A DNA stretch of 13,151 nucleotides, taken from positions 1 to 13,151 of the forward strand of contig JBOGHU010000118.1 of assembly GCA_050742255.1 (NCBI GenBank), written 5' to 3'. The position numbers and the translations under genes are program-made. This document shows positions 6,742 to 13,029 of this stretch, piece by piece. Numbering within the stretch: position 1 is the first letter of the stretch; the number at the start of each line of letters is the position of its first letter. The notes under the pieces are model-generated. The model had not been told where the DNA came from, did not search any database, and was given only the letters and a program-made list of their open reading frames with translations. The stretch is from JBOGHU01 sp050742255. GTDB lineage: Bacteria > Actinomycetota > Acidimicrobiia > Acidimicrobiales > CADCSY01.

Positions 6742-7695
6742 TCAGGCCCCGGCCAGGCGGGCCACCACGGGGGCGAACGACTCCAGTGCCGGCTCGGGCA
6801 CGGTGATGTAGGAGATCCCGAACCGCTCCCGGTGTGACTCCAGGTCGTCGACCACCTGGTCCACGCTCCCCAGCAGCACGTGGGGGCTGGCCAGGATCTG
6901 CTCGGGGGGGAGGCCTGCCCGTCGGGCCAGCTCCGCGGCTCGGTCGGGGCGAGCAGTGCGGTCGTGGCCGTCGGTCACCTGCACGGCCACGTTGAGCACG
7001 TTGAGCTCCACGGCGTCGGCCCGGGGGCCGGCCGCCTCCCGCACCAGGGCGACCTTGGCTGCGACCGAGGCCGGGGCGGTGTCGACGAGGTCGTGCCCGC
7101 CGGCGCCGGCGCGGGGGGCGATCCCCACCACGTCGGCCTCCCGGCCGGCGAGGGCGAGCAGCCGGGGCCCGGCGCCGGCGAGGAGGAGGGGTGGGTGAGG
7201 GTGCTGGTGGGGGAGCGGACGACCCTCCAGCTGGGTGATCCGGTAGTGGTCGCCGGTGAAGGAGAACGGCCGGCCCGACCACAGGCCCTTGAGCACGGCC
7301 ACGGCCTCACTGAGTCGGGCCACCCGGACGCCGGGGGGGTGGAAGGTGATGCCGGCCCGGCGGTACTCCTCGGCCCGCCAGCCCGCGCCCAGCCCCAGCT
7401 CCAGGCGCCCTGCCGACAGCAGGTCGAGGGTGGCGGCCTCCTTGGCCAGCACCACCGGGTGGTGGAGGTCCTGGTTGAGGACGAAGGTGCCCACCCGCAA
7501 CGTGGTCCCCGCGGCGGCGGCGGCCAGGGCGGGGAGGGGAGCGAGCTGGTCGCCCAGGTGGTCGGGCACGAGGATGGTGGCATAGCCGAGGTCCTCGACC
7601 CTGGCCGCCGTCTCGGCCCAGTCGTGGCCGTGGTCGAACCCGGCGAGGGAGAGCCCGAAGCGGAACGGGCGAGGGGAGGCGGGCGGGCCGGGCAC
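6742..7695 (-). CDS. LLM-class F420-dependent oxidoreductase
   Basis: The 317-residue product is a luciferase-like TIM-barrel oxidoreductase. It begins PFRFGLSLAGFDHGHDW, continues with LGYATILVPDHLGDQLAPL and TTLRVGTFVLNQDLHHPVVL, then LLSAGRLELGLGAGWRAEEY, the usual cofactor-pocket segment, and ends with FGISYITVPEP. This wording resembles the mycobacterial MSMEG_2516-like F420 subgroup, so reduced coenzyme F420 rather than FMN is the likely hydride carrier; the substrate is unknown. The frame stays open upstream, but GTG 7695 is preferred because the first strand starts about ten residues later and TATGGT lies six bases upstream. It converges on the methyltransferase gene with eight bases between stops, and a GGGCC-TCA-GGCCC hairpin (6737-6749) overlaps its stop. 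The actinobacterial character of the window comes partly from this family. Confidence 0.88.
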   Translation of the reverse strand: MPGPPASPRPFRFGLSLAGFDHGHDWAETAARVEDLGYATILVPDHLGDQLAPLPALAAAAAGTTLRVGTFVLNQDLHHPVVLAKEAATLDLLSAGRLELGLGAGWRAEEYRRAGITFHPPGVRVARLSEAVAVLKGLWSGRPFSFTGDHYRITQLEGRPLPHQHPHPPLLLAGAGPRLLALAGREADVVGIAPRAGAGGHDLVDTAPASVAAKVALVREAAGPRADAVELNVLNVAVQVTDGHDRTARPDRAAELARRAGLPPEQILASPHVLLGSVDQVVDDLESHRERFGISYITVPEPALESFAPVVARLAGA

Positions 7696-7701
7696 GTCGG
7701 C

Positions 7702-7707
7702 ACCATA
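7702..7707 (-). promoter_or_regulatory. -10 box for a leaderless LLM oxidoreductase transcript
   Basis: TATGGT on the minus strand, then six bases (GCCGAC), then the GTG start. The fit to TANNNT with the spacing expected for transcription beginning at the start codon is good, and no ribosome binding site is present. A -35 box is not evident. Confidence 0.5.
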
Positions 7708-7748
7708 CCGGCAGGGCGGGGGCGGCCTACCGTAGTGCGGGGGGTGGT

Positions 7749-7853
7749 GTGAGGGGGAGGGCGGTGGCGACGGGGGCGGTGTCGGCCCTGGTGCTGGTGG
7801 CCCTGGTGCTGGTGGCTGCTGTCCGCCAGCTCCAGGCCGTCCGTCTGCGCTGA
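7749..7853 (+). CDS. Possible 34-residue single-helix membrane mini-protein
   Basis: A GTG-started frame encodes 34 residues: a basic start (MRGRAVATG), one strongly hydrophobic segment (AVSALVLVALVLVAAV, about residues 10-25) and a polar, basic end (RQLQAVRLR). This is the shape of a one-pass membrane mini-protein. The hydrophobic part is built from a near-perfect 15-base duplication (CCCTGGTGCTGGTGG twice), so the hydrophobicity could also be a by-product of the repeat. It is divergent from the oxidoreductase gene, 53 bases away, and has only a weak G-rich sequence upstream. I recognise no family. Confidence 0.3.
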   Translation: MRGRAVATGAVSALVLVALVLVAAVRQLQAVRLR

Positions 7854-7952
7854 GCCCCACGCCCCGCCCAGGGGCCAGGCGCTCTCCGGTCGCCCACCCC
7901 CGCCCAGCGACGGTACGTGACCGGAGAACCGGCAGGGGGGGCAAGCGGCAGC

Positions 7953-8333
7953 TCAGGAGCGACGCCGCTCGCTGGCCAGCCGCTCCTCCACCGACGCGAC
8001 CTTGGCCACCAGGCCACCGCCCCCTCCGGCGCTGGCCCCGGGGCGGTGGTCGACCTTGATCACCACGCTGACCCGGGGGGCGATCTCGGCCACCTTGTCG
8101 ACGCAGGCCTTGATCACCCCCATGACCTGGTCCCAGTCACCCTCGACGTTGGTGAACATGGCGTTGGTCTCGTTGGGCAGCCCACTGGCCCGCACGATGC
8201 GGACCGCCTCGGCCACAGCATCGCCGACCGAGCCGACCGAGCCGACCGAGCCGGCCGAGCCGGCCGAGCCGGCGCCGCCGCCCCGGCCACCCTCGGCGGT
8301 GCCCACCGGCGTGATGGAGAACGCAGCGATCAT
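7953..8333 (-). CDS. MTH1187/YkoF-type thiamine-binding family protein
   Basis: The 126-residue product matches the MTH1187-like family of small ferredoxin-fold proteins, some of which bind thiamine or its precursors in the cytosol. It opens with MIAAFSITPVGTAEG, then AVRIVRASGLPNETNAMFTNVEGDWDQVMGVIKACVDKV and PRVSVVIKVDHRPG. The paired strand-helix layout and the ExxWDxVM region are typical. A Gly-Ser-Val/Gly-Ser-Ala run (about residues 21-35) is inserted between the first strand and first helix and comes from a 9-base tandem repeat. The tail (VAKVASVEERLASERRRS) is longer and more charged than usual and may be helical. ATG 8333 is chosen because the first strand starts there; the frame is open upstream, but that extension would run through the metX promoter and start region. 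No thiamine biosynthesis genes are nearby. Confidence 0.83.
   Translation of the reverse strand: MIAAFSITPVGTAEGGRGGGAGSAGSAGSVGSVGSVGDAVAEAVRIVRASGLPNETNAMFTNVEGDWDQVMGVIKACVDKVAEIAPRVSVVIKVDHRPGASAGGGGGLVAKVASVEERLASERRRS
8223..8267. repeat. Five 9-base tandem units inside the thiamine-binding protein gene
   Basis: Three copies of GCCGACCGA (8223-8249) are followed by two of GCCGGCCGA (8250-8267) and a partial sixth. On the coding strand they give Gly-Ser-Val and Gly-Ser-Ala repeats. The clustering of each variant suggests stepwise duplication by strand slippage. Confidence 0.9.
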
Positions 8334-8338
8334 CCCCT

Positions 8339-8344
8339 CAGTAT
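8339..8344 (-). promoter_or_regulatory. Possible -10 box of the thiamine-binding protein gene
   Basis: The minus strand reads about CATACT, six bases (TGAGGGG region), then the ATG at 8333. The first base does not fit TANNNT, and the GAGGGG next to the ATG is too close to act as a normal ribosome binding site. Weak, listed because the spacing recurs in the window. Confidence 0.25.
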
Positions 8345-8372
8345 GGGTTGGGGAGCTGTCACCGACGCGGCG

Positions 8373-8378
8373 TACGCT
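8373..8378 (+). promoter_or_regulatory. -10 box for a leaderless metX-metZ transcript
   Basis: TACGCT, seven bases (GACGGGG), then ATG 8386. TTGGGG at 8348-8353 could serve as a -35 with a 19-base spacer, which is long. The spacing favours transcription starting at or next to the ATG, leaving no room for a riboswitch or attenuator in front of metX. Confidence 0.45.
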
Positions 8379-8385
8379 GACGGGG

Positions 8386-9557
<1,172 letters not shown>

Positions 9558-9561
<4 letters not shown>

Positions 9562-10775
9562 CGGACCCGTCCCTCCCCTCCGAGCCGGCCCCGGCCGACG
9601 ACACCCCGTCGTACCGGCTGGAGACCAGGGCCATACTGGCCGGGCGGGCGGAGAACGGGAAGTCGCTGGCCCCGCCGCTGTGGGCGTCGAGCACCTTCGA
9701 GATGGACTCCATCGAGGAGAGCCTGCGCCTGGCCACCACGCCCAGGGCCGACCACTTCTACAGCCGCCACGGCAACCCTACGGTGCGGGCCTTCGAGCAG
9801 GCGGTGGCCGCCTTGGAGGGGGCCGAGGGGGCCCAGGCCTTCGCCTCGGGTATGGGCGCCATCTCCTCGGTCGTGCTGGCCCTGTGCTCCCAGGGTGACC
9901 ACGTCGTGGCCCAGCGCCAACTCTACTCGGCCACCTCGCTGCTGTTCCTGGGCGTCTGTCCCCGCTTCGGCATCGACGTCACCTTCGTCGACGGCACCGA
10001 CCCCGACGCCATCGCCGCCGCGGTGGTCCCGGGCAAGACGGTGCTGGTGTTCGTGGAGAGCCCGGCCAACCCGGTGCTGCACCTGGTCGACCTGGAGGCG
10101 GTGGGGGCCATAGCCGGTCCCCTGACGGTGGTGGACTCGACCTTCGCCGGGCCCCTGATCCAGCGTCCCCTCGAGTACGGGGTGGATCTGGTGGTGCACT
10201 CCGCCACCAAGAGCCTGTCGGGCCACAACGACGCCACCCTCGGGGTCATCGCCGGGGCCGAGGACCTGATCCAGTGGGTCTGGAACTACCACACGATCCA
10301 CGGGGCGGCGGCCTCGCCGTTCGACGCCCTCAACGGCCTGCGGGGCATCCGCACCCTCGGGCCCCGGATCCGCCAGCAGAGCGCCAGCGCCCAGCGCCTG
10401 GCCGAGTTCCTCGAGGACCACCCGGCGGTGGAGCGGGTCAACTACCCCGGGCTCGACTCGCACCCCCAGCGGGACCTGGCCAAGCGCCAGATGGCCCTCG
10501 GCGGGGGGATCCTCAGCTTCGACCTGAGCGGCGGCTGGGAGGCGGGCCGGCGCTTCGCCGAGGCGGTGCAGCTCTGCCACCTGGCCCCCTCCCTGGGGGG
10601 GCCCGAGACCCTGGTGACCCACCCGGCGTCGACCACTGCGGCCACCCTGTCGCCCGAGGAGCGGGCGGCGATGGGTGTGGGCGACGGGCTGGTGCGGATG
10701 TCGGTGGGCCTGGAGCACCCCGACGACATCATCGCCGACGTGGTCCGGGCCCTGGCGGCGGCCACCCGGGGATGA
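9558..10775 (+). CDS. PLP-dependent O-acylhomoserine sulfhydrylase / cystathionine gamma-synthase family (MetZ/MetB-like)
   Basis: The 405-residue product is a Cys/Met-metabolism PLP enzyme. Key segments are FYSRHGNPTVRAFEQAVAAL (phosphate-binding and active-site Tyr/Arg), AFASGMGAISSVVLALC, VFVESPANPVLHLVDL, VVDSTFAGPLIQRPLEYGVD and HSATKSLSGHNDATLGVI with the Schiff-base Lys218. Late motifs SLGGPETLVTHPASTT and VRMSVGLEHPDDII are the family's substrate-carboxylate region. The length is nearer MetB/MetZ than the longer MetY. Being translationally coupled to metX, it most likely takes the acylated homoserine and either adds sulfide directly to give homocysteine or adds cysteine to give cystathionine. 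Direct sulfhydrylation is my preference because no cystathionine lyase gene is nearby, but sequence alone does not separate these activities. The start ATG at 9558 overlaps the metX stop. Confidence 0.88.
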
Positions 10776-10785
10776 ACGGCCCGAT

Positions 10786-10810
10786 GGCGGCCGCCGGCCG
10801 GCGCGCCGCC
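10786..10810. terminator. GC-rich hairpin between convergent genes
   Basis: GGCGG (10786-10790) pairs with CCGCC (10806-10810) around an inner perfect palindrome, CGCCGGCCGGCG (10792-10803). It lies between the metZ-like stop and the stop of the opposite-strand cupredoxin gene. There is no T tract, which is common for terminators in high-GC actinobacteria. It could serve both strands. Confidence 0.45.
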
Positions 10811-10811
10811 G

Positions 10812-11270
10812 TCAGGCCCCGGTGGGGACCAGCGCCCCGTTCATCCCCGTGGTGGTGTGGTACTTGCAGACGAAGGTCACGGGTCGGTCGTCCACCTCGA
10901 TCTCCACGGTGACGGTCTCCCCGGCGGCGACGTCGGTGTCGACGCCCTGGTCGTCCACCCTGATGTTGTGCAGGGTCTGGCCCACGTTCTCGACCGTGAC
11001 CGACACCGTGCCCGGCGACACCTCGGTGACACAGGTCGGCTCGAAGAAGAGGTCGCCGGCCTCGAGGGTGACGGTGCCTCCCTCGATGGCCGCGCTGCCT
11101 CGCACGTCGGTCCCGGCCGGCAGGTCGAGGCCCGAGGGGCACCCGGGGGAGCCGGTGCCCGAGGCGAGGGGACCCGTCCCGTCCTCGTCGCTGCCGCAGG
11201 CGCTGAGGAGGAGCAGGGCCAGAGCCAGGACGGGCCAGGCCCGGGTTCGGAGGTTGGGAAGAGCGATCAT
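10812..11270 (-). CDS. Secreted cupredoxin-like lipoprotein with type 1 copper ligands
   Basis: The 152-residue product starts with a basic n-region (RTRAW), a hydrophobic stretch (about 13-22) and a lipobox LSAC (22-25), so Cys25 should be lipidated and the protein held on the outer face of the membrane. The rest is a single small beta-sandwich domain: GTVTLEAGDLFFEPTCVTEV, GTVSVTVENVGQTLHNIRV, then AAGETVTVEIEVDD and VTFVCKYHTTTGMNGAL. His101, Cys135, His138 and Met143 (C-x2-H-x4-M) form a full type 1 copper set as in plastocyanin-like proteins, so electron transfer or copper handling is likely. Extra cysteines in PGCPSG and EPTCVTE may form a disulfide. No ribosome binding site is clear before ATG 11270. 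The gene is divergent from the glycosylase gene and not linked to an obvious oxidase. Confidence 0.85.
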   Translation of the reverse strand: MIALPNLRTRAWPVLALALLLLSACGSDEDGTGPLASGTGSPGCPSGLDLPAGTDVRGSAAIEGGTVTLEAGDLFFEPTCVTEVSPGTVSVTVENVGQTLHNIRVDDQGVDTDVAAGETVTVEIEVDDRPVTFVCKYHTTTGMNGALVPTGA

Positions 11271-11356
11271 GGCTGTTGCACCTATCCGGCCGGCCGGGAC
11301 GTGGTGGCAACCCTACGGCCGGCAGCGTTGTTCCCCGTGCTGGCAGGGTGGTCGTA

Positions 11357-12163
11357 GTGCCCGAGCTGCCCGAGGTGGAAAGCTACCGGTACCTGGCCGA
11401 GGGGGCTCTGGGGCGAGTGGTCACCAACGTGGTGGCGCCCGACCCCTGGTACCTCAAGGAGGGGCTCACCGCCTCGAGACTGGTCGCGGCGGTGGAGGGC
11501 CGGTCCTTCACCGCCGCCCGGCGGGTGGGGAAGCTGCTGCTGCTCGACACCGCCGGCGACTCGGGTGACGGCGCCGGGCGGGCCCCGACCGTCGGTCTGC
11601 GGTTCGGCATGTCGGGACGGCTGCTGGTGGACGGGGTGGCGGGGGTCGGCAGGCTGGTGGGCTCCGGTGGACGGGAGGAGGGAGCCTGGGACCGGGTCTC
11701 TTTTGGGTTCGCCGACGGTGGGGGACTGGTGGTGCGGGATCCCCGGCGCCTAGGTGGGGTGATCCTCGACCCCGACGAGTCGCGACTCGGCACGGACGCC
11801 CTGGCCGTCACCCCCGCCGGCCTGCGGCGAGCGTTGGAGGGGAGCACGGCCCCCCTCAAGGTCCGGCTGCTGGACCAGTCCCGGCTGGCCGGGGTGGGCA
11901 ACCTGGTGGCCGACGAGGTGCTGTACCGGGCCGGCCTCGACCCAGCCCGGCCGGCCGGCTCCCTCACCCCTGCCGAGATGCGTCGGCTCCACCGCCACCT
12001 CGGGGCGGCCCTGGCCGACCTCATGGCCAGGGGCGGGTCCCACACCGGTGACCTCCACCCTGCCCGGATCCTCGGGGGGAGATGCCCCCGCGACGGCACC
12101 CCTCTCCAACGTCGCACCGTCGGGGGCAGGAGCACGTGGTCGTGCCCCCGCCACCAGCGGTAG
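11357..12163 (+). CDS. Fpg/Nei family DNA glycosylase (AP lyase) with altered zinc finger
   Basis: The 268-residue product removes oxidised bases from DNA and nicks the abasic site. The start must be GTG 11357, because processing then exposes Pro2 with Glu3 (MPELPEVE), the catalytic pair of the family. Upstream in-frame starts would bury Pro2. Other landmarks: Lys59 in RRVGKLLLL; LRFGMSGRLLV in place of the usual HLGMTG; VVRDPRRLGGV; and the helix-two-turn-helix region LLDQSRLAGVGNLVADEVLYRAGLDP. The C-terminal zinc finger is unusual: C243-x2-D246-x16-C263-x2-H266 instead of four cysteines, with spacing kept. Asp and His can hold zinc, so the finger may still fold. The exact lesion preference (8-oxoguanine or oxidised pyrimidines) is not clear. 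AGGGTGG a few bases upstream may be the ribosome binding site. Confidence 0.9.
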   Translation: MPELPEVESYRYLAEGALGRVVTNVVAPDPWYLKEGLTASRLVAAVEGRSFTAARRVGKLLLLDTAGDSGDGAGRAPTVGLRFGMSGRLLVDGVAGVGRLVGSGGREEGAWDRVSFGFADGGGLVVRDPRRLGGVILDPDESRLGTDALAVTPAGLRRALEGSTAPLKVRLLDQSRLAGVGNLVADEVLYRAGLDPARPAGSLTPAEMRRLHRHLGAALADLMARGGSHTGDLHPARILGGRCPRDGTPLQRRTVGGRSTWSCPRHQR

Positions 12164-12210
12164 GGGTGATCCCGTCCGGGCCGCGGTCCGGGCCGCGGAG
12201 CCGGGCTGGC

Positions 12211-12216
12211 TAGTGT
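12211..12216 (+). promoter_or_regulatory. -10 box for a leaderless small-protein transcript
   Basis: TAGTGT, six bases (CGGGCC), then ATG 12223. This fits TANNNT with leaderless spacing, and no ribosome binding site is visible. A -35 is not clear in the GC-rich upstream repeat (GGTCCGGGCCGCGG appears as an inexact duplication just before it). Confidence 0.5.
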
Positions 12217-12222
12217 CGGGCC

Positions 12223-12462
12223 ATGGCCGAGGGGATCGACATCGAGGCGATGATCCAGCGGTTCCGGGACCGGGCCAAGGCGGTGCGCAACCGGCCCCTT
12301 CCCCCCGTCGCCGGGGCCGAGCGCCAGCAGTTCCTCGCCCAGGCCCAGCTCGACTACCAGGACTTCGCCATGGTCGGCGACGCCGAGGGAGCGCTGGAGG
12401 ACGGGGTTCTGGTGCTGCGAATCGACCTGCGGCCCAAGGGCGAGGACGCCGCCGGTCGCTAG
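12223..12462 (+). CDS. Small hypothetical protein, 79 residues
   Basis: I do not recognise a family. The product is MAEGIDIEAMIQRFRDRAKA at the N-terminus, then a charged helical stretch through RQQFLAQAQLDYQDFAMVGD, ending in ALEDGVLVLRIDLRPKGED. The first half is predicted helical and charged, the second half holds one beta-like strand (GVLVLRIDL). It has no signal peptide or membrane segment, so it should be cytosolic. Codon third positions are G/C-rich like the neighbours, and a TAGTGT box six bases before the ATG supports a real, leaderless gene. It lies between the glycosylase gene and tRNA-Gly on the same strand, with 59 bases to the former. Reader value is mainly that it is probably genuine and lineage-restricted. 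Confidence 0.7.
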   Translation: MAEGIDIEAMIQRFRDRAKAVRNRPLPPVAGAERQQFLAQAQLDYQDFAMVGDAEGALEDGVLVLRIDLRPKGEDAAGR

Positions 12463-12493
12463 TCAGGTAGTGCCTCGTGCGGACCGGGGTTGC

Positions 12494-12499
12494 TAGAGT
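12494..12499 (+). promoter_or_regulatory. Likely -10 box of tRNA-Gly
   Basis: TAGAGT fits TANNNT and ends ten bases before the first base of the mature tRNA, leaving a short 5' leader for RNase P. No convincing -35 is seen at the expected distance. Confidence 0.45.
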
Positions 12500-12509
12500 G
12501 TGGGCCCAC

Positions 12510-12585
12510 GCGGACGTGGCTCAGTTGGTAGAGCATCACCTTGCCAAGGTGAGGGTCGCGGGTTCGAATCCCGTCGTCCGCTCCA
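12510..12585 (+). tRNA. tRNA-Gly (anticodon GCC)
   Basis: A full cloverleaf can be drawn by hand. Acceptor GCGGACG pairs with CGTCCGC (12575-12581). The D arm contains TGGCTCAGTTGGTAGAGCA. Anticodon stem TCACC (12536-12540) pairs with GGTGA (12548-12552), with loop TTGCCAA and anticodon GCC at 12543-12545. The T arm has GGTTCGAATCC. The discriminator is T12582 and CCA (12583-12585) is encoded. It reads GGC and GGT codons, heavily used in this GC-rich genome. tRNA 3' ends are common integration sites, and the sequence immediately downstream looks like a degraded island. Confidence 0.97.
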
Positions 12586-12598
12586 AGAACGTGCAGGT

Positions 12599-12624
12599 CA
12601 GGGCCTCCCTCACGGGAGGCCCTG
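12599..12624 (+). terminator. Perfect 11-bp hairpin after tRNA-Gly
   Basis: CAGGGCCTCCC (12599-12609), a four-base loop TCAC, and GGGAGGCCCTG (12614-12624) form a perfect 11-bp stem 14 bases after the tRNA. No T tract follows (CTCGCG), as is usual for high-GC actinobacterial terminators. Confidence 0.8.
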
Positions 12625-12860
12625 CTCGCGCACGCGGCGCCGTGGAGCGCCCTCTGACGTGGTCACTACGCGAAACGCTACGCGAAAGCTCCGGCCCGAC
12701 ACCAGGATCAGCCAACGAATCGCTCGTGCTTGACCGGCCGGCCTGGGGGCGCCTGGGCGAGGGTTCACCCGCTTGCAGAGGCGCCCTTGCACGGGCGGCG
12801 TGCACACGGGCATGACCAACACAATGCCTGTCGGTTCCGGTCAGGCCGGGGGAATCTAGA
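12625..12860. other. Gene-less degraded stretch downstream of tRNA-Gly
   Basis: No convincing gene is present on either strand. The stretch is lower in G+C than its neighbours (for example the CTACGCGAAA pair at 12666-12675 and 12678-12687, a 12-base period) and does not show the strong G/C third-position bias of the genes to its left. The last part (about 12785-12822) reads GGVHTGMTNT in one frame, which resembles the same hydantoinase B segment seen again at 12861. Most likely it is decayed DNA of a former insertion at the tRNA gene. Confidence 0.5.
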
Positions 12861-12883
12861 ATTCACACGGGCATGACCAACAC
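12803..12883. repeat. 20-base perfect direct repeat flanking a 41-base insert
   Basis: CACACGGGCATGACCAACAC occurs at 12803-12822 and again at 12864-12883. The 41 bases between them are not repeated and end in the AT-rich AATCTAGAATT. Both copies encode HTGMTNT, a conserved stretch of hydantoinase B, in different frames relative to each other. This looks like a short duplication inside a dead hyuB-like gene. Confidence 0.85.
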
Positions 12884-13029
12884 CAGAGACACGCCCGTGG
12901 AGGCGCTGGAGCGGTACTACCCGATGCGGATCCGGCGGTACGGCCTGCGCCGGGGGAGCGGCGGCGCCGGGGCGGCCCCGGGTGGTGAGGGCATCGTGAA
13001 GGAGTGGGAGATGCTCGAGGACGTGACGG
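12861..13029 (+). pseudogene. Fragment of hydantoinase B/oxoprolinase family subunit (HyuB), C-terminal part
   Basis: In one frame the sequence reads IHTGMTNTRDTPVEALERYY, then PMRIRRYGLRRGSGGAGAAP and GGEGIVKEWEMLEDVTV. These are characteristic of the HyuB/oxoprolinase beta family: the MTNTRxTPxEALE block and the RYxLRxGSGGxGxxxGGxGIVxExE block, normally several hundred residues into a protein of over 500. HyuB works with HyuA to open hydantoin or 5-oxoproline rings with ATP. Upstream coding sequence is missing or scrambled (a TAG-containing insert and a repeated HTGMTNT segment), and after EDVTV the family match stops where IS-like repeats begin. The frame continues to a TAG at 13074-13076 through foreign sequence. 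It is therefore a relic, not a 67-residue gene starting at ATG 12873. Confidence 0.78.

Noticed and set aside
4814..7282. An 822-codon minus-strand open frame.
   Set aside because: It is antisense to the methyltransferase and part of the helicase, which both have full motif sets; the translation is Arg/Pro/Gly-rich with no recognisable domain.
8223..8267. Short regular repeats considered as a CRISPR array.
   Set aside because: The units are 9 bases, directly tandem, without spacers, and lie in frame inside a gene.
8334..8385. A SAM riboswitch or other methionine-responsive leader before metX.
   Set aside because: The whole gap to the divergent gene is 52 bases and the promoter-like box lies seven bases before the ATG, leaving no room for a structured leader.
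12666..12687. Two copies of CTACGCGAAA, 12 bases apart, considered as a regulator or integrase binding site.
   Set aside because: There is no neighbouring regulator or integrase gene and only two copies; not enough to support a function.
12536..12805. A minus-strand frame ending in TTGFEPATLTLAR.
   Set aside because: That ending is the well-known false peptide produced by reading across a tRNA gene on the opposite strand; it overlaps tRNA-Gly here.
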